From Maylandia zebra (taxonomy: Eukaryota > Chordata > Actinopteri > Cichliformes > Cichlidae), in assembly GCF_041146795.1 (NCBI RefSeq), contig NC_135180.1, forward strand, positions 34,890,294-34,954,293: a stretch of 64,000 nucleotides of DNA. The letters are read 5' to 3'. Shown here piece after piece: positions 1-12,600 of this stretch. Both the position numbers and the translations under genes were made by a program. Numbering within the stretch: the first letter of the stretch is position 1; each line of letters opens with the position of its first letter. Under the pieces are notes generated by a model that worked only from the letters and a program-made list of their open reading frames with translations, did no database searches and was not told the DNA's origin.

Positions 1-1345
1 AACCCCTCGACGCACTCTGTCAGGCTCTCAGTATTAATATGTTGTCTGTCCTTTGAGCCCCCACGCTCTGAGCTCTGGCTTGTCTTGTCATTGAATTGCA
101 CCTTATTGACCTCAAATATGACATGGAGCATCTCTGGTCCCGCCCCTCGTGGTCACAAGTGACTCGTAAAGAGAGACAGTGTGTGAGAAAGAGGTGAAAG
201 ATCCCCTCCCTTACTTTTAAATCCAAAATAACACAGACACAGACACACTATGCTGTGTGCTGCACCGCCTGCCTCCCTTGGGTGACTCGCTGCAGAATTT
301 GGGACAGATTGTGTTTTCACTCCCTTAACATGCAATCCAAGGCTCTGATCTCGGGGAGAGAGAGAAAAAACAGCACTGAACATTGCCAGTGTGGGTTTTG
401 AATCCTGATCCCCCTCCTCCCCTCTCTCTCTGTCTCTCTCTGTCCTAAGTTTCCCAGTTCAGTTTAATTAGATGCTATTGGCTTCGGTGTCAAATTTTTT
501 TGTTTTTTTGCCAAAGTCTCTCTCCGGATTTGCAGTGCGGTCATGCTTCGTATACTGACAGATGTTGTCATGGGAAGTGGCCCGCTGTTCACAAAACTAA
601 CTGAGATGGGGAAACGATCGGGATTTCCATTATTGCTCCTCAGTGACACGTTTGCACTAAACCTTCTGCTGTTACAGTGCACGGCACGCCGAGCTGAGGT
701 GGGGGTCAGTGTGCGAGACTACTGTAGATGGTAGCCTTACTGTAGGTGTTCATTCAGCATTGTATTTAGATGTGCATGCTCCTCTCTCTCTCCCGCCCTC
801 TGAGTTTGTCTGCTTTAGGCCCGCTCCGTGGTGTCTGTGTTGCGGCGTAGCTGGCTAGCCATGTTTTATTCATGTCTTATTTTTGTTGGCTTTTGTTTTT
901 ACTGTAACGTGTAGAGGAATGCAAACTCAATTCTAACCTGCTCGCCAGGTGACCTCATTGCTTCTCAGTGGGTGTGTGGCTCTCCGACATAGTCCCCAGC
1001 TCTTGTTCTCTGCCCCCCGCCTACCCTCCACCGCCACGCCTACCTCCACAAACCCACTCTCACCCACACCCACCACCTTTTCAAAACAACATCTAAGACA
1101 TCTTTTGGGACCCCGCTCCCCACCCCCTTTTCCACCCTTCTTCCTCCCCCAACTCGGGCCCCATCGAAGCACCAGCAACGGTAGACTGCATTTGTCATAT
1201 CACTGTTTTTCTGTTCCTTCTCTCGTTTCTCTGTTTATTTTTTTCCTGGTTTTGATTTGTACTGTATGCTCTAACCCAAACCAGTTTTAACAAAATGCCA
1301 TTTTCTGTATGTAGCCTGTTTACCCTACTCCACCCCCCACCCCCC

Positions 1346-1347
<2 letters not shown>

Positions 1348-1380
<33 letters not shown>
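1348..1380. repeat. (CA)n microsatellite
   Basis: About 16 CA units, preceded by a C-rich run. Confidence 0.95.
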
Positions 1381-1386
<6 letters not shown>

Positions 1387-1700
1387 ATATCCTCCATGCC
1401 CTCTTTTTTTGCACTTTCACTGCCCACTCCTCCTCCTCGCCCAAACATACACACACTTTCCTCCTCCGCCTCCCACGAGTCTCTTCTCTCGAGTGCCAAA
1501 ATAGAACAGAGAGGGAAAAAAAGCAAAACAAAACAAAAAAAAAGACAACAACAACAACTACTACTACCATTCCAAGCGTTTCTTTGAGTTGTTCTTGTGT
1601 GTCGGACATCCATCCTGGAAGCACCCATGAAGCCAGCATGCTCCGCCCTCATAACATGATGTCGCTCATGACGCCTCAACTGAACAGCACCTTGCCCCCC

Positions 1701-1738
1701 ACCACCACCACCTCCTCCTCCTCCTCCTCCTCCTCCTC
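1701..1738. repeat. (ACC)n/(TCC)n trinucleotide tract
   Basis: Short ACC run followed by nine TCC units. In one frame it would read as Thr then Ser. Confidence 0.9.
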
Positions 1739-4418
1739 ACCACCCCCACAGAGCTAAACCCGACAAGGATTAACCCTTCTGCAGGTTGGCTACCTACCTA
1801 CTGTCCTGCCTCTCAACCTACCTTAAAAAAAAAGCCCTACCGCTCATGCCAGCTGCTTTCCTAATTCTGTCATTTCTTCAGCCTGTGGGACTTCATTGAT
1901 TGTGTGCCATAGTGTTGGGGGCACCTTTCACTCTCCTCACCTCCCCCTTCTTTCTATACCCCCACCCCACCTTTCTCTCTCTCTCTCTCTATAACCCCTC
2001 TCGCTCTCGCTCCATTTGATTTTTCTCGATGGGAAAGATTAAAAAAAAACCTCCATTTTCTAATGATGATTTTTTTTGTTGTTGTTTAACATCCAAACCA
2101 CGCACGCCGACACATGCACCGCCCCCAGTGCAGTGGTGTGGGGAGTGTTTACGCACCGTCAGCTGCGCAGCCATCCTCTGTCTTCTTGAACTTTTTGAAC
2201 TTTCACCCCCTCATGAACTTTATTGACCTTCTTCCTCCTCCTCCTACCCCCCTTCTGTGTTCATCCAACTGTTTGGACGATAACTCTCCATTCCATCCCC
2301 AAAACCTCTCTGAGACTGTGCAATGCTAGCTGATATGATTGGATTTTTTTGTTTGTTTGTTTGTTGCTCACCATTGGGGACAGTTCTCGGAGCTATAAGT
2401 CAAAAAAGAACAAAAAAAAACATATGAAAGGAAGAAAAAAATATTTTAAAAAATGCAGACAAACAAAAAAAGGATAAAACACTAAACAATTGTTTCTCCA
2501 CAATTTCATTTTTTTTCTCTCTCATTGTAAATATTTTTGTCAGATTTTTTGCCGAGGTGTAAAGAGAGAAGTGTTGAGCAGAAAGGGGCGGGCAGCATAA
2601 AGAGAAACTAGTGGACGCGGTAGACGATCGTAACACTTTTCATCCTCTGTATCCGATACTTAGGTCTGCCTGTATAATCGGCTATGCTAGTTCTACTGTG
2701 TTAACCTGTGCTGTTGTTATTAGTGTTGATTTACCTACTGTATTCGCTGTTTAGCGTTCATGTCGGCTAGCCAACTTTTTAGATAAGTGTGCTCATCAAA
2801 TAATAATACTAATCTTGAGAAATAGTCCGAGCCATTCTCAACGTAGGCTTGCTTTTGTACATTTGTTGATGTTTCTTAACAGTGAGTTGTAGTGGCACTA
2901 GTATCTTTTTAATCATCAAGCCATAGTGATTGAAAACGCTTGGTCATGTTAGAGACATATCATCGTGGAAGACGGCTCGACTCAGCTCCTCCAAGTCGGA
3001 GAAAGAAAAACAAAAACAGGGAGGCGGAGGCGGAAAATTGAAAAACAAAAGAAGAAGAAATTAAGCTTCTCCCGGGCTACAAAATGAGGAAGATGAGCTG
3101 CTAACTTTTGTGCAATACAGTCCTAGTTTACATAACATAGAAGGATAGTTTAGAGATGATTAACCTCTGCAGGTGCCGCTCAACCACTCCGCTGCCTGCA
3201 GAACCAAACTTGTATCATATCTCCATATTTCGCCTCCACATCAAAGACATGTTGAAACTATTAAAGTGACTGTGTGAGATTAGACTCCACCATTTCATTG
3301 CATTGCTCTGAGCTCCACTCTTGATTTATGCTGCCTGCCCCATTGCCTTGAGAACACCACATGAGCTATTTATTTCTCAGACTATTATTATACTATTAAT
3401 AAATAACAACACAACGAGAAAAAGGGAACGACTGGAAAAAGGTGAATTAATATTATAATTGTTTTGTTTTTATTTTTAGTATTTAGTGGTTGCTTTTAAC
3501 AACATTCATTAACTGACTTAAAGATTACTGAATATTTAATGTAATTGTAGCATTGTGTTTGTAAAGAGAAAAAAACCTAGTGAGTTGTGTTTCTTGACTT
3601 GTGGATTACCAGTGAAGTGGGCAATCTAGTGCTAATATATATGAGGTCTTTTTTTAAGGATTCTTATTTTGCGACAGCAACAGCAGTCATTATAAATGTT
3701 CATTTTAGCATCACCTGTCTTCCGTTGTCTTATTCTTCACCTTCCACCACACTCTGCATCATCACAGTAACACATCGCAAGTCTGAGGGTGGGGACCGAA
3801 TGTGTGTTTGGGCGAATCGAGGTGCGCGCGCGAGGGTGTGTGTGAGCAGCGTGTGTCGTGAATGTGTGTTAGTTAACGAACCTGTGTTTATTTGTGTGTC
3901 TATGCAAAATATGGTGCACATGTGCTTGTATCTTGCGTGTCTGTCTGCTCACACGTGCGAATCTGCATGCGTCTGCGTGGATGTGTGTGTGTGTGCGATT
4001 GTTGGGTCTGTGAGGGGGGGTTCGGGGTGGGTGTTGTGTCCAGTGTCCACCAAAAGCTAAAACTTGTCAGGCTTCCATACTTCCTGATGGAACCTCCTGA
4101 CGTTATAGCTGCAAACCCTCATCATGTGATCTGACTCAACTCGACTGTCCATAACCCCTTCAGTCACCTGACCAACCAAATCAACCAATCACTGTCCACC
4201 ACTACCGCCTTCCCCCTGCGCCATCCTTTGCTGCACACCACGTCAGCCCCATGTGATGTTCTCCATTGATAACATACTACTGTCACAATCTACTGTTACA
4301 TGCTGACAGATCTGGGGATAAATACGCTTGCTTTCGTTCATTCGAGGTGTTTTCACCTTTGAGATTATTACTAAGCGCTCCTTAAATCAAGGCAAGTGTC
4401 CCTCAGGTTGTTTGACTT

Positions 4419-5423
4419 TTAAAGGATCAGTTCACCCATATTTAATGTTTTCCCAACAAGTGCAATATCTGTCAATAATTTATGCTCCAAAACGCTGGAG
4501 GTGAATGGAGTTAAGTCCGTGGTGGTGCTCACAGCATTAAAAATGCATATGTAAATTTAATTCACATTTGTGTGCATATATTTCTGAGGAAACCACAGCC
4601 CTCGCTGCAAACAGCTTTGCTGTAGTTTCTGGGACTGATAAGTCAAAACACCACGTGAGTCAAAAAGACAGGTGCTGTCTAACCATCTAAAAAAATTTGA
4701 ATGTGACTTGAACAGTTTGGGAGATTTTAGCTGTACAGAAGTCAGATTTCTCTTAAATAATAATGAAGGAGATAGGCTACATTTACCAAATAACAGCAAT
4801 GCCCTTCTCTGTTATATAAGAAACTCCTTGTGAATAATTTTATGTAGAAAGTATTTTCTCTCTGCCAAACTACACCTGCTAACTGTGGAAGGAAACGTGC
4901 ATCTACCTGTGACAAGACAGCTGAGCTGTGATGATGGTTAGCTACATGTTTCCTTTAAGTGGCAGATATAGTTCCATAGAAGCGAAATAAAAATTACATC
5001 AAAGATAATAAAGATAATTTTTTGTTTGTTTTTTAGTAATCTTTTCAAACTCTAAGAAAATAGCACTCGACAAGTACAAATTTGGATTTATAACATTGAA
5101 ATTTTGAGGTACATAACTTGAAATGTTGAGATGATAACCCAGCCTTACAAAAATAAATAAATCAGCAACTTAAACAGGCTTCAGTAGTTACTGCTGTGGT
5201 GTCATCCAATCATGTTTTTTGGTTCCTTGATCACCACAGCCCGGGTCCCGCATAGTTTTATTACACTGAAAAGCTGGTATCTCCAAAATTGGGCAGCTTA
5301 CACCAAATAAATCGAGATGGATAAATAACTCTATGGCCCAAAATGTCAATTTGATTTTGAGAAGAACTGTACCTCTAAGTAAGAAACTATTTCTTGGATA
5401 GCTTGGATGAACTGACCCGTTAA
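4419..5423. mobile_element. Inverted-repeat DNA element of about 1 kb, TTAA at each end
   Basis: The left end TTAAAGGATCAGTTCACCCA and the inverted right end TTAACGGGTCAGTTCATCCA match at 17 of 20 positions. The interior is A/T-rich without a transposase frame. TTAA at both outer edges would fit a piggyBac-type target site, but this is inference. Repeats with AGTTCACCC-type termini are common in fish. Confidence 0.55.
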
Positions 5424-6400
5424 TCAGCCTGAAGTGGACTTGTTCTGTTTAATTTCTTCAGCGTCATTTAATGAAATTTAGTTTGTTTTCCCCAGAACTG
5501 CATATTACATTTCTACTGTTCATACTACTGTACGTGCTGCATACTACCTTACCAGGTCAGAATCCACCTTAACCTGTCTCCATGCCAACCACAGAGGAGC
5601 CAGTTGCATGGCAACCGGCTTCCGCCACAACAAAACAACCTACCAACCAGCCATCTTTCTCAACTGATGAGGCCACGCCCACCTGACTATGATCGCTCCG
5701 TAGAAGAAGAGATAGAGGAAGAGAGAGGATAGGAAGAAGGGATGACAGATGAAAGAGATGTAGTTGTGATTCTCAGGGTGTCTTATATAGATCTACTGTT
5801 TAGTCTGTTCTCCAGTCTCTCACTGGTGTCCTGTTGCCCCTAACTGAGCCCAAAGACGATCATGTCCTCCTCTGATAAAGTCCTTGTTTGATTGACTACT
5901 GACTAATTCCTCTCCATCAGTTGATTGATAGTATTGATTGACCAATTCTCTTGAGAGCTTGAGCTGAAAGGAGCTCAGCACTGTAACTAATGTTTACAAC
6001 CCAAATGAGACCAACAACGCTGTTGAAAGAATGTCTAGGACTTAAAAAAAAAGGGAAAAAAAAGAAAAAAAGAGAGACAAATCTCTGAAGAGTACTTATT
6101 TCTAAATGATGGAACTTTTCGCTTACTTTCTATGTGACATGAGGTAATGTAATTTTTTTCAGTCATTGCATGTGACTATTTTTATTTGCAATGAAACTGT
6201 TAGAATGGATGGTACATTTGTGACGTCAGTGCAACGTTCAGACACCGACGCTAGAAGTCAGCCGGTGTCTACTAAGTGTTTTCATGTCGCCGTGAGGAGT
6301 GCTTATGGACCAATGAATGCTAAATGTGTGACCATACAAAGCTGTAAAGGTTTTGTTTATTTGTACATGGTTATGGGTAAAATAAACCATTGAAGCAAAT

Positions 6401-9189
6401 TAACATCTTTAGTCTTAAGGAGTAAGCCCTCACACGTTTATTTGTAAAGTCAGTGCCGAGAAAGGTACTTTGGATAATGCAGTCGAGGTAAGTTTCAACA
6501 GTTAAAGCTGGTGATGTGCTTCCATTCAAACACTCGGAGGGCTCGATGTAGTTGTGTCAAAGTGTTAGAGAGGGTCAAGAACGAAAGAAAATCAGGGTTC
6601 GATCCACTTCCACACATCACCATCCTCCCTACGACAGGCATCACAATCAAGAAGGGGTGAGCTTCAACTCTCTGACATATCCATCTACCCACAATCCTCC
6701 TGTGCACCAGAGTCATCCGATCAACAAACACCTGCACCCCCGCATCCACCATGTCAGCTCCTGTGACCTCTGGCCAAATCGTCTCAGCCCTCTCCATGCC
6801 ATCGGCTAAGTGGCTAGTGGCTTTTTGAGCTGTTGTTGCAAAGCCTCCTGGGAAATGGAGTCACAAACAATTCACAGCATGGTCTGACCAACCTCTTGTC
6901 ACTCTCCTCCCACACACCTTTCTCCATACGCCACTAAAGAAGTTCCTCCGGCTTCCAGCGAGAAGGTCATGCCATTTTGTTCCTGATGGGTTAGGTCGCC
7001 ACAAACAAGAACATATACGGGCTTTCCGGGCAGCTAAAAATACAATATGGAAAAAATGGGTAAAAGTGACTTTTTACAGTCAATTCTTACATAATACATT
7101 CAGTATTAAGATCTAACCACTGAGATGTTCATCGCTACACTTTGCACTATAAATGCTATGTGAAACTTTACTTTTTTTGTTGTTTATGAAGCTAGAAGTG
7201 CTGTTGGAGCAGCAACTACTTTATTGGTAGACTTTAACCTCAAACGTGGAAACGCTGAAAAACAGTGGGGTTGGCAAAAAAGTTCAGTCACAGGCTCAAA
7301 ATAATAGGGCACATTTCAGAAACTATACCTCAAGTACAGTGATTTACCGGTCATATAAAAAATTACAACCGATATTCAGGGTTTAAACTATTAACTTTAG
7401 GGTCCAATCACACTGTTGCACTACTATAGAACTCGACCTGACCTGATGTGGCTCTAAAATGAAGCTGTAGATACAAACAAGTCAAAACTCCTTTAGAAGT
7501 ACATGACTTAACTGTCTGTACAGCTAACAGCATCTTCTTAACGGCATTTCCTGCGCAGGATGTGACATATAAAAAATACATTTGACTTAATTAATTCTAA
7601 ATGATGCAACTCAACCAAATTGATCACTATATTATAACATTATTTCTGACTATTATGACCAAATACCACAAATATGCGTGCCAGGCTCTCCGACAAATCA
7701 GTTCAAACTGAACTTACTGACAAAAGCATCAGTCACAGAGACCTAGACACCACCTCCCTGTCACCAGGTATAACTGGTCACAAACAGCGTGCAGGAAAAA
7801 CCGTAATGTGATTCTTTTGGTTGCGGGCAGACTGAGTGCCACGTTTGCTTGTAGTTTGTATGAAAGACGCTGACTTGCCTGCAAATACCTGCAGTATGCC
7901 TGCAGTGAAACTTGAAAAATTGAGTCGCACACCAGAAATGGTGATGGTTTGCTTTCAAAGTAAAAGCCTTATTGCTGGAACGAACCGTTTTCAAAGGCTG
8001 AAACCTTTACTTTGAAAAATCTCTATTTCTGGTTTTCATCACACATTACAATGTTTCACTACCACTTGATGAGTAGTTTGCTGTTGTTTGCAGACAACTT
8101 CCATGCGAACCTCTGGTGACCGCAGCAACCTGCCAGCAACCAAAGCAACTGCTAGGAGGTTCTGGTGCAGTATCGTATCCGTATTTGCAACCTGTTTCCA
8201 ACTACCATCTTTCACATTACGAACCACTTACAAGTCAGTCTTGGAATACATGAATTTCCCTAGCAACCAGCAGGTGACGGGGTGTCAATGATCAGAAAAA
8301 GCCTAAATGAACGGGGCATGAGCAATTTATTTTACAGTGATTACCAGCAGGGGTGGATCCAGGGATTTAGGGCCCAGGAAAATAATATATCACTTTGTGC
8401 CCCCAAAGTGGAAGCCATTGTTTCAAAAATTAATAGTTTTAATGATAGTGTTCTTTATTTATTTTACATTGATACACCACATGCAAATGCTTTTTGTATG
8501 TAAATGTGCTTAAACATTTGATTTATAATATAAAGTATTGACAAATATAACTTAAATACTCTCTTGCATATTAATTTTCAAAGTATAGCCAACTAACATA
8601 GCTCTCTGTCCAGAGCAATACGCACTTCTTCAAAATGCTCTTTTCATTTGGGTTTTATTTGGGTTATAATGATAATGTATTATTATTACAAGATAAATAG
8701 TATGTAGGAAAAAATACATTTCCCAGCAGGCATCCTGTAATCAGACATGCGAGAACCGACCTGCTTCTTCAGATATCAGGGTGGCAGGTTCAGTGTTAGG
8801 AGTGTGGGTATGGGGAGGTGGGGTTGGCCTGATCCAGGTGTGTTTGGTCTGTCAGCAGGTCGGTATATGTACAGATGGTCTGCCTGCAGAGATTTCATGT
8901 TGGCTAAACCAAAAACCACAAACACATTATTGTCTCTTAGAAATGAAGTGCGCTAACCAACACTTGGTTACACTTGGAGAGGCAAGCAGCATCTTTAATT
9001 CTGAATTCACTATGAGTTTAATTTCCAGCTGTCCCTCTTTTCTGGTTTGAGACCCAGACTTTGATTTTAACCACCCCATCGTCTTACATCTGTACCGCTC
9101 AGTGTCAACTAGGAGCTAAAAGTACCTGTTAAGTAAACATTATTTTATGGTGATAGGTTCATTATTTTCATTTAAAAAAAAGACTAATT
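6401..9189. other. Intergenic, no confident gene
   Basis: No gene is supported. The frames at 6495-6809 on both strands overlap one another and show no domain. Around 7740-8285 the sequence begins and ends with loosely inverted CACC.CCC.GTCACC-like motifs and may be an old transposon, but the match is too weak to call. Confidence 0.35.
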
Positions 9190-9620
9190 AACTGTTTCAA
9201 GTTTAAGTTTATTTCAAGTTTATTTATTTATATAGCACTTTTAAAAACAACAACTGTTGACCAAAGTACTCTGCAATAAAATAGTCAAATCAGAAGACTT
9301 ATCAAATAACATAGAATGTAAATTAAGAGAAAATAGAATCACAGAAAGAACAATAGTAACAGACACATTTTGATTTAAAGGCCAGAGAATAAAAGTGGGT
9401 CTTTAGACGGGTTTTAAAAGTATCCAGTGTTGGGAAGATCCTCATATGCAGGGGCAATGTGTTCCATAATTTAGGAGCAGTCATGGCCCGGTCTCTTCTG
9501 TGTATTAATCTGGACCTTGGGACAACCAAGCGCATTTGGTCTGCAGACTTCAAGGATCTTGGGGGAGAATACCAGGTTTCACTGATTTGTAGTGTGCCTG
9601 TCAGTCTTGGGCCCTTCATC
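9190..9620 (-). mobile_element. L2-clade LINE, 5'-truncated 3' end
   Basis: On the minus strand 9619-9323 encodes a fragment with VVPRSRLIHRRDRAMTAPKL, WNTLPLHMR and FKTRLKTHFYSLAF, which is the conserved extreme C-terminus of L2/Rex1-type reverse-transcriptase proteins. It is followed by a short 3' region reading AAAAGTGCTATATAAATAAA, the usual end of fish L2 elements. The reverse-transcriptase core is missing, so the copy is dead on arrival. Confidence 0.85.
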
Positions 9621-12600
9621 GCTTTGCCAACCCATTAGCAGATATACATTTTCCCCATGTTAACTGGTCTCTAGGCCTCTGTGATTGGGGTTTGAATTGA
9701 ATTACCACTGTCACTGAACAACCCTTTGGCATTTTGCAGTGAAACCTTGTTGAGCCATTAAGAACAAATACTGTCTATTTTTTTGTGCTGAACAGCAGCA
9801 TGAAAATCCAACATATGAACCCAAGACAGTATATACAGGGATGCTTTGCCTTGCTGTTGGGACTTTTGAATGCAGCAATGCAAATGGTGCCAGCTCTCAG
9901 GATAATAATCTCATACTAGTGGAAGAGGCCAAATTGTAATCAGGTAAGGTTTTTGCTTTTACTTCAAAGCAAAACTTGTTTGATTATGGCTCAATGAGCT
10001 AAATGTTGATTCAAATAGTTACCACCCCCAATATCTTTCCATGCTGTTGTCATTTATAATATATTCACAATATATCAATAAAAGGTGGCATTTGGCTTCA
10101 TAGTTAACACGAAATAGCCTCCACTCTTTGGCTTCTCTTACTTAACAGAAAGGATTATTTCTGGCTCCAGGGCACTTCTTCCTCCAATAAACATTTTTGT
10201 GACAAAACATATTCACTCAGATGCTTTTAGAAACAAAACAACATCTTTCTGACAGTTACTTTGAATGTGTTCTCGTCCTTTCTCCTCATCTGTACAATGG
10301 CTTGAAAATTGACCACTGGGATGTACTCCAGTTTTAAGATGAATTACACTGTGCCTTAGATCAGCTCCCAAAGGTGCTGTAGGTTGTGTCAGAACCACAG
10401 AGTGCTTTGAGGAGACAGAAGGTAAGTGGATTAGTGGCTTGAGAGAGGTTAAAGGATAATTTTGTGTAAGAAGATGAATGCAAACTCTCTACCTGTGTAT
10501 AGCTAGGAACACATGGTTTATAAATATATATAGTAGTTTCATTTTTCCAAGATCCTGTGCATTGTGCAGGGAGTGATTAAAGCTTGGTTCTTCCTCTGCA
10601 GAGACAGTACATTTTCAAAGTCACAGCTCTGTAGAAGAATAAAGACAAAGAAAGCAATAAATCCCCTCACATCACTGCTACAACCTGCATTAAAATATAC
10701 AGTTAAAAACTCGTTTCTGTTGAAACTTCATGCTGTCAGTTAAGCATTTCATTTGAAAGCTTGAGAAATGTCTTCTGACGATTATTTTAGCCACATAATA
10801 CATAAACAACATTATTATGAAAGACATTTTTAAACGAATCCAAACTGGAAGTGTAGTTGCTTTTATATGTCATGTCATTTTTCAGTGTTTCAGTCACCAC
10901 TGCCCTGCTTTTCTATAGAGGACCTTGCGATGAAGCTAGGTTAATAAACTAAGCCTGGTGCTAACACATAGATCACCGACTTCATTGAAATGAGGCTGCT
11001 CAGGTGTTGTTCATGCAGCTGCGATTTTCTGTCAACCAGTCAAGCAATTATAAATAAGTTGAAAATCCAGAGTTTAAATACCACCACAGACCTTAAAAGT
11101 AATTTAATAAACTATGAAATGAAGCATCTTTCCCAGGAAATTCCTCTGATTCTTAATTGTAACTCTTTATCTAATTGTAGCCAGTGCTAGCTTGCCATCC
11201 ATCTTTGTCAGTTTTAACAAAGCACCTACGATTGCTATTAGCTCACCTTTCCTCTTAGAAGCTGCATATTGATTTTCCTCCTTCTTCATGTGTTCCTTTC
11301 ACTGCTTTACACGCTCCCTCATTCATCTGAACTCTAAGAATAGATCCCACTGAACCCCAAAGGAGTTTTCACAGGAATGTCCAACTTGTTCCAGTGAGGT
11401 TTGGTGGAAGTAGGGATGAAGATAAATCGCATGTGCTCGCTTACTGCAACATTTCTTTCCTCATGGAGTGTATATTTCTGCAACAATGCTCAGCTTTTAC
11501 GAGCCTTGGGTTGCAGCTCTTGTTTTTTGTTTTTGCCTTATCTCTGAGGATTAGATGGAGGTTCATATGATCACATTTTGTAAGTAGGTCTGTGCCAAAT
11601 GTCTAAGTTGTCCATCTGCAGATGTAGATATCTGAACTAAACCAAAGTAAGCAACAAGCAGAATCACACTACACTGCCCCGGTGCTGGCAGTGCATCTTC
11701 ACAGCATTAATAAAAAAAAACCCCACAGATGCATCCTTTAGTTTCACAATTCAGGAAGGCATAAAGGGACATGCAAATATTTAGAGTATTACAGCAAATT
11801 ATTTATAGTGTTGGATTCGGTACTGGATGCCTCTCTGTGCTCTTTCTCCCTGACCTGACCATGTTTACATACAACCATAGGCATTAAGCTGTGACATATC
11901 CACACCCCACTGAAACTGTTAACTTTTAGTAGCTGTTATAAATAAGTAAGGCAATCGATCCCAAAGAGTTTCCATGGTTCCTAAAGGGGGTGAATATACA
12001 GCATTTTTGTTTTTATTAGCACAGGTTAGGGAAAAGAAGGTTTTTGGACTAAACCTATAATCTTCTACTTTTTCATGGTGAAGATGGAGATGACCGCACC
12101 ACTGTTCCTACAGAGAAGCAATGACTGTCTTAAAAATAAATTACAGCAAACAACCAAATAATAATCACCACTCCCTCCAGCTGCCTGCTTTCCATCCCAG
12201 TCTGAGGGCATGTGAGCCTTTGCCAAACTAAGCAGCAGATGTTTTGAATCTAAAAGATACACAATCACTTAATCCTTTGCAATTCACATTCTGAGCAACA
12301 CCGTTTAACTGGATCCACAGTGAGGAGGGAGGTTGGCTCAAAGGGTTTCATTCCATAGGGCTATATTTAATTCAAGGGGATGAAGCAAATTAAAAAACAG
12401 ATCTGAAAAATGTAATTCAGTAGGTAAAATTGCGGGCATTATTGGATCTTTAATAATATCACCTTAAATCTAAATTGCGGCTTTGAGGCAGTGTATGTGC
12501 TTCGCCCCCGAATGAAATGCTGAAGATGGAGCAGAAACATGAAATGATTCATCTGTCAGTGCTCTCAAATTTTATCTTCTCACTTTTCCTTCCTTGGGAT

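Larger units (their letters stand above)
1..6400 (+). other. Putative long 3' UTR of a plus-strand gene, or gene-flanking sequence
   Basis: There is little coding potential in any frame. The stretch is rich in CT, poly(A), TTTGTT and TG-rich tracts and ends near an AATAAA at 6381-6386, a composition typical of very long neuronal 3' UTRs. The upstream coding exons are outside the window. In human, NOVA2 is the nearest gene of this kind beyond IRF2BP1/FOXA3, so it is a possible owner, but nothing in the sequence identifies it. A frame ending at a TAA (1755-1757) with a short unusual tail is described among the findings. Confidence 0.3.

Noticed and set aside
6495..6809. Overlapping open frames of 85-100 codons on both strands
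   Set aside because: No domain, no splice context, and the opposite-strand overlap suggests chance.
8348..8410. GGGGTGGATCCAGGG as a hAT end
   Set aside because: Only one short motif and no partner terminus.
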